Both the position numbers and the translations under genes were made by a program. Below are positions 26,494-34,375 of a DNA stretch of 64,000 nucleotides, piece by piece. The notes beneath the pieces are model-generated. The model was given only the letters and a program-made list of their open reading frames with translations, did not search any database and was not told the origin of the DNA. This DNA is from Candidatus Saccharibacteria bacterium CG_4_10_14_0_2_um_filter_52_9 (GTDB lineage Bacteria; Actinomycetota; Acidimicrobiia; Acidimicrobiales; RAAP-2). The stretch spans positions 1 to 64,000 of the forward strand of contig CAJCJA010000037.1 in the NCBI GenBank assembly GCA_903970515.1. Direction: 5' to 3'. Each line of letters begins with the position of its first letter. Within the stretch, counting starts at the first letter, position 1.

Positions 26494-27330
26494 ATGAATT
26501 TCACGGTGGTACTCGTCGTGCTCGGCGCCGGGCTCGTGCACGCGTTGTGGAATGCCATGGCGAAGAGTCTCCACGACCAGTTCGCGAGCTTTGCGCTCTT
26601 GAACATGGGCGTCGCACTGGTGTGTTGGATCAGTTGGCCCTTCGTGGGCGTGGTGAAGTCGGCGGCGTTGGTCTACGTGTTCTTTTCGGTGCTGTGTCAC
26701 GTGGGCTACGAGCTCTTCCTCATGGGTGCCTATCGCCGAACGGATTTCTCGCAGTCCTATCCCATCGCGAGGGGCATGGCGCCACTGCTCGTCTCGATTG
26801 GCGGATTGATCTTCGCCAATGAGCACCTCAGCGCTCAAGGACTCTTCGGCGTCATCGTCATCGTCGTGGGCATAGTCAGCCTCGCGTATCGTCGAGGTGG
26901 CGGCGTCGGTCACGCGCAAGGTGTCATGTGGGCACTCGCCACGGGCGTCGCGATTGCGGTCTATACGGTGATTGACGGCCTCGGGGTTCGAGCGAGCGGC
27001 GACGCCTTTCGCTACGCCTTGACCCTCTTTTCGTTGCAATCGGCGCTGTGGCTCATTGGCGTCGTCGCTCGTCAACCCCGGGGATGGTGGCCCGGTTCGC
27101 GACGCGCGACAATAGGAATGTGTGGTGGGTTGTTATCGATGATTGGTTACATCGCCGTGCTGTGGGCGCAACTTCGCGCACCTTTGGGAGTCGTCAGCGC
27201 ACTTCGCGAGACGGGGGTGTTGTGGGCGGCATTGATCGGCGTGCTCCTCTTTCGAGAGGGCCGGCTGCGACGAGTGCTCGCACCCGCCTTGCTCGTCGTG
27301 GGCGGTATTGCGCTGTTGAGCCTCGGATGA
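26494..27330 (+). CDS. EamA/DMT family transporter
   Basis: A 278-residue membrane protein with about ten predicted helices in two EamA-like halves, each ending in a conserved Gly-rich helix (GLFGVIVIVVGIVSLAYRR near 130-150; VLAPALLVVGGIALLSLG at the end). Motifs such as HALWNAMAK at the start and REGRLRRVLAP late are typical of the drug/metabolite transporter superfamily. The substrate cannot be told. ATG 26494 is preferred over GTG 26485; neither has a good ribosome binding site. It converges on a VOC protein gene eight bases away. Confidence 0.82.
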   Translation: MNFTVVLVVLGAGLVHALWNAMAKSLHDQFASFALLNMGVALVCWISWPFVGVVKSAALVYVFFSVLCHVGYELFLMGAYRRTDFSQSYPIARGMAPLLVSIGGLIFANEHLSAQGLFGVIVIVVGIVSLAYRRGGGVGHAQGVMWALATGVAIAVYTVIDGLGVRASGDAFRYALTLFSLQSALWLIGVVARQPRGWWPGSRRATIGMCGGLLSMIGYIAVLWAQLRAPLGVVSALRETGVLWAALIGVLLFREGRLRRVLAPALLVVGGIALLSLG

Positions 27331-27338
27331 GACGCCAA

Positions 27339-27716
27339 TCAACGAAGTACGACGAGACAGAACGGATGTCCGACCGGATCGAGGAAGACGCGAAACGAGG
27401 TGCCGGGTTGGAACGAATGCTTGGTCGCTCCTTCGGCGAGCACGAGCGCTTCGCCCTCGTCAAGGTCGGTGACGAGGAAATCCAGATGTAGCTGCTGAGG
27501 AATCGGCCCCTCGGGCCAGGTCGGCGCGACGAAGTTCTCGACGCGCTGGAACCCTAAGGTCGGCATCCCTTCGTTGAGCAGTTGTACCCAATCGACGCTG
27601 CCGGGCTCTGCACCGCCCAAAGGTTCGATCGCCATCGATGTCACGCGCGAATAAAAGTCCGCGAGGGCGAGCGGATCCGGGCAGTCCAAAGCCGTGAGCT
27701 GGAGTTGTGGCTTCAT
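27339..27716 (-). CDS. VOC (glyoxalase/dioxygenase fold) family protein
   Basis: A 125-residue single VOC protein with two babab modules: LTALDCPDPLALADFYSRV at the N-terminus, LGFQRVENFVAPTWPEG in the middle, and HLDFLVTDLDEGE followed by RVFLDPVGHPFCLV. Proteins of this pattern are common in actinobacteria and mostly uncharacterised. I start it at ATG 27716; the frame continues upstream for 54 codons without VOC similarity and into the space before the opposite sulfatase gene. Confidence 0.83.
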   Translation of the reverse strand: MKPQLQLTALDCPDPLALADFYSRVTSMAIEPLGGAEPGSVDWVQLLNEGMPTLGFQRVENFVAPTWPEGPIPQQLHLDFLVTDLDEGEALVLAEGATKHSFQPGTSFRVFLDPVGHPFCLVVLR

Positions 27717-27831
27717 CGCCACAACGTACCCTCGCAACCGCCCCCGAGCAAGCGCAACGCGAGGCGGTTCTTGAGATCGATCGTGCGCCGCAGGAACCCA
27801 GAGGCGCCTCGAGGCACGATACGGTGACAGC

Positions 27832-29376
27832 GTGGATGCCTCAGCACCAGTCGAACCCACTGTTCCAAAGAACGTCATCGTTATCCTGCTTGATTCATTG
27901 AATCGTCACTTACTCGAGGCGTATGGATCGAACGAATTCACGACACCCAACATCTCTCGGTTCTCGAAGCGCGCGCTTCGATTCACGAATCATCACACGG
28001 GATCATTGCCGTGTATGCCGGCGCGACATGATGTTCTCTGCGGTGCACTCGACTTCCTGTGGCGGCCATGGGGCTCGGTTGAGATCTGGGAGGACGCCAT
28101 CACTTACGACCTTCGCAAGGAGGGCGTCGTGACGCAGTTGGTCACGGACCATCCACATCTCTTCGAGACGGGTGGTGAGAACTACCACACTGATTTCTCG
28201 GCATGGTCCTATATACGAGGACACGAGGACGATCCCTGGAAGACGCGCCTCGACCCTTCGTGGTTTGGGGCTCCCGCTCTCGAAGCCCAGCCCGCGTCGA
28301 TGGCGCGTGGCTATGACAAGTCACGCACGTATTTTCGCTCCGTAGAGGACTTTCCCGGACCACAAACCATGACCGCGGCCGCGAAGTGGCTAAGCGAGAA
28401 CGCGCACGCACACGAACGGTTCTTCTTGTTCGTCGACGAGTTCGACCCGCACGAACCATTCGACACGCCCGAACCATGGGCTTCGATGTACGACGAGCAG
28501 TGGTCGGGGCCCAAGGTGATCTGGCCACCGTATACCGACGCCGAAGGTCCGACCGTGCCCGACGCGCGCACCGGTCGACAGATTCGAGCGAACTACGGCG
28601 CCAAACTCTCGATGATCGACCACTATCTCGGTCGCGTGCTCGACGTGCTTGACGAACAAAAACTCTGGGACGAGACCGCGGTGATCCTCATGACCGACCA
28701 TGGCCATTACCTAGGTGAGCGCGGCGGAATATGGGGAAAACCGGGCGTGCCCATCTACGCAGAAATGGGTCACATACCGCTCATGATCGCGTGGCCCGGT
28801 CGCTCGAGCGCCGACATCGACGGACTGACGACGACGGTGGACGTTCATGCGACGTTGTGCGACATCTTCTCGGTTCGACCAGAACATCGCACGCACGGCG
28901 TGTCGCTCATGCCGGTACTGCAAGGAACTGGTGTGACGGCGCGTGCGCATGTGCTGACGGGGATATGGGGTCGCGAGGTCGTGTACATCGATGACGATCT
29001 CAAGTTCGTACGCGCGCCCGTCGAGGGGAATCGTCCCCTCGAGATGTACTCGAATCGTTGGTCGACGATGCCCATTCACGCGTACCCGCAACTTCGTCTC
29101 CCGCGACCGGACCTTCGCGCCACGTTGAGTCACATGCCCGGCTCGACGGTCCCGGTCATTCGCCAACCCTTCGGCGTCGCTGACGAGGTGCCGTTTTGGG
29201 CTCGGATGTCGTCATTTCACGGTGACGTCAAATTCGACCGCCGCGAGGACCCCGACGAGGAGCACAATCTCTTGCAGGGACCGGCACTGCGGATGTCGAG
29301 CGAAGTCGAAGCGTTGCGTGAAGCATTAAAGCAAGTCGAGGCGCCCCAGGCGCAGATCGAGCGGTTGCTCCTGTAA
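27832..29376 (+). CDS. Type I sulfatase (formylglycine-dependent, alkaline phosphatase fold)
   Basis: A 514-residue sulfatase that would hydrolyse a sulfate ester. The sulfatase signature SLPCMPARHDVLCG puts the Cys to be converted to formylglycine at residue 61 in a CxPxR context. Metal and active-site residues appear in VILLDSLNRH (Asp21) and LMTDHGHYLGERGGIWGK (Asp-His). There is no signal peptide, so it is probably cytosolic. It needs a formylglycine-generating enzyme, not encoded in this window. Start GTG 27832, with weak ribosome binding. It converges on a GH1 glycosidase, and an alkylsulfatase gene is nearby. Confidence 0.92.
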   Translation: MDASAPVEPTVPKNVIVILLDSLNRHLLEAYGSNEFTTPNISRFSKRALRFTNHHTGSLPCMPARHDVLCGALDFLWRPWGSVEIWEDAITYDLRKEGVVTQLVTDHPHLFETGGENYHTDFSAWSYIRGHEDDPWKTRLDPSWFGAPALEAQPASMARGYDKSRTYFRSVEDFPGPQTMTAAAKWLSENAHAHERFFLFVDEFDPHEPFDTPEPWASMYDEQWSGPKVIWPPYTDAEGPTVPDARTGRQIRANYGAKLSMIDHYLGRVLDVLDEQKLWDETAVILMTDHGHYLGERGGIWGKPGVPIYAEMGHIPLMIAWPGRSSADIDGLTTTVDVHATLCDIFSVRPEHRTHGVSLMPVLQGTGVTARAHVLTGIWGREVVYIDDDLKFVRAPVEGNRPLEMYSNRWSTMPIHAYPQLRLPRPDLRATLSHMPGSTVPVIRQPFGVADEVPFWARMSSFHGDVKFDRREDPDEEHNLLQGPALRMSSEVEALREALKQVEAPQAQIERLLL

Positions 29377-29385
29377 ATCGGCCAA

Positions 29386-30600
29386 CTACCTGAAACCGTC
29401 GGGGAAGTTCTTGGCCGCGTGTGCATACCACTCGGCGGAGGGCTTGGGTGTGCGTTCGAACGTCGCTCGATCGACACTCACGATGCCAAACTTTGGCGCA
29501 TACCCCAGTGTCCACTCAAAGTTGTCGAGCAGCGACCATTGGAAGTAGCCGCGCACGTCGATGCCGTCGTCGATCGTTCGCGCGAGTCCCCGTAGCGCGT
29601 CGTGGAGGTAGCGCACGCGCTGCTCGTCGTCGTTGGTCCCAATGCCGTTCTCGGTGACGATGATGGGCAAGGTCGTGAATTCGGCCGCGCGTCGCACCGT
29701 CGCTTCCACGCACTGGGGCCAGTAGAGATAACCCATCTCGGTGCGCTCCCCGGGGGAATCGAGCACCATGCCATCGGGTCCGAGCTGAATCTTCGTGTAG
29801 CACTGTACGCCCACGTAGTCGTCGTCGCCGAGGATGCGCAGATACTTGTCCTCCATCTCTTCGCGCATCGAGTGCATTATCTCTTCGCCCCCGGGCAGTG
29901 CCTCGTACTCTTGCATCGAGAGAGGAAGACCAATGGGATAGGTCCCGGGACTCTCGCGAAGGGCGTCACGCATGGCGATGTGGGCGTGACGCATCATCTC
30001 GTTCACCTTGACGAAGCGATCGCGGTCTTGTACTTGGGGTGGGAAGGCTCCAATGAGGTAGCCCATCACGGCGACGATGTTCGGTTCGTTGATGGTGCAC
30101 GCGATGCCAATGTGCTCGCCCAACTCTCGTCCGACGACGCGCGCGTAGTCCGCGAGCCACTGGACGATGTCCGGGTTCTCGAACCCTCCGGCATCGGCGA
30201 CCCACAGGGGCAAGGTGAAGTGGTGCAAGGTCACGACGGGAAGAATCGAACGAGCGTGGCACGCGAGCAGTACGTCACGGTAGTGGTCGATCGCCTCACT
30301 CGAGAACTGGCCGTGCACTGGTTCGATGCGTGCCCATTCGATCGAGAGGCGAAAGGAGTCCAAACCGAAACGAACGAGTAGATCGAGATCCTCCTCGTAG
30401 CGGTTCCATGAATCACACGCGTCGCCGCATTCTTCGACGGCGACGGTTCCCGGGGCGCGCTCGAATCGCCACCAATCGGTGTTCGTGCCACCGCCTTCTA
30501 TCTGATACGCGGAGGTTGACGTTCCCCAGGAGAACGCCGTTGGAAACTGTACGGATCGCCGATTCATACCTTCAATGTAGAGCGAACTGCTGGTGCGCAT
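29386..30600 (-). CDS. Glycoside hydrolase family 1 (beta-glucosidase-like)
   Basis: Retaining beta-glycosidase of 404 residues. The acid/base Glu is in CTINEPN (residue 172) and the nucleophile Glu in IVTENGIG (residue 317). SWGTSTSAYQIEGG, HHFTLPLWV and GYFQWSLLDNFEW are further GH1 landmarks. It is shorter than the usual 440-480 residues, with compact loops. ATG 30600 has AGAGG five bases upstream; an in-frame ATG at 30567 fits the family N-terminus more tightly but has only a close-spaced GAAGG. No signal peptide. It is divergent from the alkylsulfatase gene. Confidence 0.93.
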   Translation of the reverse strand: MRTSSSLYIEGMNRRSVQFPTAFSWGTSTSAYQIEGGGTNTDWWRFERAPGTVAVEECGDACDSWNRYEEDLDLLVRFGLDSFRLSIEWARIEPVHGQFSSEAIDHYRDVLLACHARSILPVVTLHHFTLPLWVADAGGFENPDIVQWLADYARVVGRELGEHIGIACTINEPNIVAVMGYLIGAFPPQVQDRDRFVKVNEMMRHAHIAMRDALRESPGTYPIGLPLSMQEYEALPGGEEIMHSMREEMEDKYLRILGDDDYVGVQCYTKIQLGPDGMVLDSPGERTEMGYLYWPQCVEATVRRAAEFTTLPIIVTENGIGTNDDEQRVRYLHDALRGLARTIDDGIDVRGYFQWSLLDNFEWTLGYAPKFGIVSVDRATFERTPKPSAEWYAHAAKNFPDGFR

Positions 30601-30717
30601 GGGTGCCTCTCGTCGCCTTCGTTCGGCGTCGACGACCTAGGCGACAGCGGTCCGCCCAAATTCGTTCGTTGGCATCCGTGTTACCTTCGCGTGGATAGTT
30701 CGAATGAAGGGATTTTG

Positions 30718-32652
30718 ATGAACCTGCGAACGCCAGAGCGAAAACCAGCGTCCGACGTGACCCGAGCGCGTCAGGAAGAAACGCGACGCCATATCGCCGG
30801 AGCGAGTCAGCTCGACTTCGAACTCGCGACGCGTGGTCGCATCTGCGAAGGCAGTCCTCGTCAGGTCCTCGGTCGTTTTGGTCATGCGGTATGGGACCTC
30901 GACAGCTACGCATTCCTCGATGATCCCGCGCACCTCGACACACCCCCGGCGACGGTGAATCCGAGTCTCTGGCGCCAGGGGCGGCTCAACAACGTGGCCG
31001 GGCTCTTCGAGGTGACACCCGGTATCTATCAGGTGCGCGGCATGGACATCTCCAACATCACGTTCATCGCGGGCGAGACCGGTTGGATCATCATTGATCC
31101 TCTGACCTCAGAGGAGACGGCTCGCGCGTCGATCGCCCTCGTCGATGCACACGTGGGCGCCCGACCCGTCGTCGCGGTGATCTACACGCATAGTCACACG
31201 GACCACTTCGGGGGTATCTACGGCGTGTTGAGTCCCGAGGACCTCGAGGCCGCTCGCGTGCAACTGATCGCACCCGCAGGTTTCTTGGAGGCGGCGATCA
31301 GTGAGAACGTACTCGCGGGCACCGTGATGCTTCGTCGAGCGACGTACATGTACGGGGCGTTCCTGCCCCACGACGCGCAAGGACACGTGGACACCGGTCT
31401 CGGTAAGGGGCTCCCCGCCCTGCCAAATGTCGGATTGGTTGCGCCCACGCTGGAGATCGAGACCACCGGGAGCGAACTCATCATCGACGGCGTGCGAATG
31501 ATATTCCAGATCACGCCCGGCACCGAGGCACCGGCCGAGATGAACATCTTCTTCCCCGACGCGCGCGCGTTATGCATGGCGGAGAACTGCACGGCGAATC
31601 AACACAACGTGTACACCCCGCGCGGGGCTCAGATTCGCGACGCGCTCTTGTGGAGTAAGTACATCGATGAATCACTGGTCCTCTACGGACCCGACACCGA
31701 CGTCATGTTCGCGAGCCACCACTGGCCGCGATGGGGTCGAGAGAACATTGCGCATTTTCTTGCGAGTCAGCGTGATGCCTATCGCTTCGTGCACGACCAG
31801 ACGCTGCGACTCGCGAACCTTGGTTTCACCATGAATGAAATCGCCGAACAACTCGAGCTGCCAGCGACGTTGGGAGATGAATTCTTCAACCGCGGTTACT
31901 ACGGGACACTTTCGCATAACTCCAAGGCCGTGTATCAGCGTTACCTCGGTTGGTTCGACGCGAACCCCGCGCACCTGTGGCCGCACCCACCGGTCGAAGC
32001 GGCAAAGCGCTACGTCGAATGCATGGGTGGCGCCGACGCCGTGATAGAGAAGGCGCAGCGATACTTCGATGAGGGCGACTACCGATGGGTCGTCGAGATG
32101 GTGAATCACGCAGTGTTTGCTGATCCCCAGAACGAGCAGGCACGCTACTTGCAAGCTGACGCTCTCGAGCAACTTGGCTATCAGAGTGAGTCGGGTCCCT
32201 GGCGCGACTTCTATTTGACCGGTGCACTCGAATTGCGCGCGAACGGTACGGCACTCAAGGGTGTGAAGGGCAACGCCTTGGGTCCGGCACTCGTGCGTTC
32301 GATGACCGTGGAGTTGCTGACCGATCTACTCGGCGTGCGTTTGAATGCTCCGCGAGCCACACACCTCGACATCGACGTGAATCTGGTCGTGAGCGATCGA
32401 GGCGATGAACCCAGCACGTTCGGTGTCCGTGGCGGCGTGCTGCACGCGCGTCAGGGCTCGACGAACCCCGATGCCACCGTGCAGATTCGCGCGAGCCTCG
32501 AGGCGTTTTCGGGGTTCGCATCGGGATCGAAGTCGCTCGACGAGCTTCTCGGCAACGAGGACTTCACCGTCGAAGGCGACCAGGAACTTTTGGCGTCACT
32601 GGCGTCGTGCCTCGACGACTTCGAGTTCGGCTTCGAGATCGTACTGCCCTAG
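30718..32652 (+). CDS. MBL-fold alkyl/aryl sulfatase (SdsA1/BDS1-like, type III)
   Basis: A 644-residue zinc-dependent alkylsulfatase that removes sulfate from alkyl sulfates such as dodecyl sulfate in characterised homologs. The metallo-beta-lactamase motif THSHTDHFGG gives the zinc ligands, with further landmarks AENCTANQHN and YTPRGAQIRD. A helical dimerisation region (about 330-480) and a C-terminal SCP2-like domain (about 510-644) complete the type III layout. Characterised enzymes are secreted, but no signal peptide is visible here. ATG 30718 has AAGGG six bases upstream. Its stop overlaps the stop of the opposing dehydrogenase gene (CTAG). Confidence 0.92.
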   Translation: MNLRTPERKPASDVTRARQEETRRHIAGASQLDFELATRGRICEGSPRQVLGRFGHAVWDLDSYAFLDDPAHLDTPPATVNPSLWRQGRLNNVAGLFEVTPGIYQVRGMDISNITFIAGETGWIIIDPLTSEETARASIALVDAHVGARPVVAVIYTHSHTDHFGGIYGVLSPEDLEAARVQLIAPAGFLEAAISENVLAGTVMLRRATYMYGAFLPHDAQGHVDTGLGKGLPALPNVGLVAPTLEIETTGSELIIDGVRMIFQITPGTEAPAEMNIFFPDARALCMAENCTANQHNVYTPRGAQIRDALLWSKYIDESLVLYGPDTDVMFASHHWPRWGRENIAHFLASQRDAYRFVHDQTLRLANLGFTMNEIAEQLELPATLGDEFFNRGYYGTLSHNSKAVYQRYLGWFDANPAHLWPHPPVEAAKRYVECMGGADAVIEKAQRYFDEGDYRWVVEMVNHAVFADPQNEQARYLQADALEQLGYQSESGPWRDFYLTGALELRANGTALKGVKGNALGPALVRSMTVELLTDLLGVRLNAPRATHLDIDVNLVVSDRGDEPSTFGVRGGVLHARQGSTNPDATVQIRASLEAFSGFASGSKSLDELLGNEDFTVEGDQELLASLASCLDDFEFGFEIVLP

Positions 32653-33725
32653 GGCGTGAGTCGATCGATGACGTCGTCGACGACCTCGCTGGTCGTCGAC
32701 TCCCCACCCAGGTCGAACGTCCGCACCCCCGCCGCGGCCCCGGCGAGCGTGGCGTTTCGAAGTCGCAGCGCGGCGTGGCGGAAGTTTGGATCGCTCAAGT
32801 GCAGCGCCGCCTGGTCCAGGAGCGCAGCCTCGGCGAGGAGCATCGCCATCGGGTTCGCGACGTTCTTTCCCTCGAGCGACGGTGCGGTGCCGTGAGGGGC
32901 TTCGGCCATGGCGACTTTGGGATTGAGTTCCTCATCGAGTGACAAGAGGACTGATTCGGCGCCGGCGATCGATCCGAACATGGCGAGCACCAAATCACTG
33001 AGACAGTCGCCGTCGCGGTTGAGCGCCGGAATCACGAGGGCCTGGTCGTGCACCTCGGTCAAGAGTCCCGCGTAGAGCGCGTCGATGAGGGTGGGTCGAT
33101 AGACGACGTCGGGATAGCGGGCGGCCGCCGCGTCCATTTCCTCTTTCAACATGCCCTCGTAGGTTGGCGACACGGTCCACTTCGGACCGCCGTAGACGAT
33201 GCCGTCGACTTGCGTCGCGGCCTTGAAGGCGTACTCGGAGACGAATCGACACGTCGAGCGTTCGATGCGCTCGGTGCGCCACGCGACCTCTGCGAACGCT
33301 CCCGCGGTTCCTTCACGACCCTCGTCCGCGCCGTAGGCGTCACCCACCGCCATGCGGATCACGATGATGGGTTTGTTGGTCGCGACGACCGGTGCCACGC
33401 CGGGGATTCGTCGTCCCGTGCGAACGATGACCGAACCGCCAATACCTTCGCGCAGCAATCGATTGGGCGAACCCACCCCACCAATCTCTGGAGGGGTCAC
33501 CGTGGCCGCCTTTAAGCCGAGGCCCGTCTCCACCATCGCGGCGGCCGCTTCTCGCACCACCTCGTTCTTGGTCGCGCGACGCTTCTCGAGCGATAAGTCG
33601 TAGTGGATGAACTCGATCGACACACCAAGGAGTTCCTTGGTCATGACGCGCAGCGCTTCAACGAGAAGTTCTTGACCGGTCTGGTCGCCGTCGCAGACGA
33701 TGATCTTTGCAGTCGAATTTGTCAC
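32649..33725 (-). CDS. Isocitrate/isopropylmalate dehydrogenase family protein
   Basis: A 358-residue NAD(P)-dependent beta-decarboxylating dehydrogenase. The family fold is clear from the N-terminal CDGDQTGQELL, the catalytic YEGMLKEEMDAA region, NRDGDCLSDLVLAMFGSIAG and EAPHGTAPSLEGKNVANPMA. It differs from true LeuB and Icd in several places, for example DGDQTG instead of DGIG, and no leu or TCA genes are adjacent. The substrate (isocitrate, 3-isopropylmalate, tartrate or another 2-hydroxy acid) is left open. Start GTG 33725. Confidence 0.85.
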   Translation of the reverse strand: MTNSTAKIIVCDGDQTGQELLVEALRVMTKELLGVSIEFIHYDLSLEKRRATKNEVVREAAAAMVETGLGLKAATVTPPEIGGVGSPNRLLREGIGGSVIVRTGRRIPGVAPVVATNKPIIVIRMAVGDAYGADEGREGTAGAFAEVAWRTERIERSTCRFVSEYAFKAATQVDGIVYGGPKWTVSPTYEGMLKEEMDAAAARYPDVVYRPTLIDALYAGLLTEVHDQALVIPALNRDGDCLSDLVLAMFGSIAGAESVLLSLDEELNPKVAMAEAPHGTAPSLEGKNVANPMAMLLAEAALLDQAALHLSDPNFRHAALRLRNATLAGAAAGVRTFDLGGESTTSEVVDDVIDRLTP

Positions 33726-33838
33726 GCTCTACACTCCTAGGGTGATTGCGGCGTCGCGAGAGTCGAAATGGCCTTGGACGTATTCTCGACGTTAACGCAA
33801 GTCCCGTACCTCGCCCACTACGAAAGGTTGACCAGCAC

Positions 33839-34375
33839 GTGAGCGCCTCGGACTACATCATCGACATCTTGCTCATATTGGTGGTCTTGCGCCAGATTCG
33901 TGCACGTCGGCTGACTATCAAATCGACGTACCTTCCCGTCGCGCTGATCGCGTACGCGGGGTACAAGTACTTTCACACCTTCAGTCCATCGGGCAACGAC
34001 GTGCTGCTCATCGCCATCTTCGCGGTCATCGGACTACTGCTCGGGAGTTTCAGTGGCGCGACGACGCGAGTGTGGCGACGAGAGGACGGCGTGGTGCTCG
34101 CCCAGGCGGGGGTGCTCGCGGCGGCGTTATGGATCGTCGGCATGGGCTTTCGGTTTGGTTTCGCCATCTGGGCGAACACGAATTCGGGGGGCACGTCGCT
34201 GTTCAACTTGTCGAAGTCTCTTGACACTCCCAACGTGCAGTACGTCTGGACGAGTGCTCTTTTGTTGATGGCGTTTTGCGAGGTCCTCTCGCGCGTGGGG
34301 TACCTGCAGTGGCAGCGGATTCGTTTCGAGCGAATGGGCGCGCCATCAACCAAAGGTGAAGTCGTACGCCTCTAG
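33839..34375 (+). CDS. Membrane protein, possibly DUF1453/CcdC-like
   Basis: A 178-residue protein with about five predicted helices. The early segment VVLRQIRARRLTIKSTYLPVAL, with a basic patch after the first helix, and the later WRREDGVVLAQAG resemble DUF1453 (CcdC-type) proteins. The match is from pattern only and is tentative. GTG 33839 is taken because it directly precedes the first helix; the frame is open another 31 codons upstream. It converges on a DipZ-type gene and overlaps its 3' end by 30 bases, which is unusual for unrelated genes. Confidence 0.6.
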   Translation: MSASDYIIDILLILVVLRQIRARRLTIKSTYLPVALIAYAGYKYFHTFSPSGNDVLLIAIFAVIGLLLGSFSGATTRVWRREDGVVLAQAGVLAAALWIVGMGFRFGFAIWANTNSGGTSLFNLSKSLDTPNVQYVWTSALLLMAFCEVLSRVGYLQWQRIRFERMGAPSTKGEVVRL

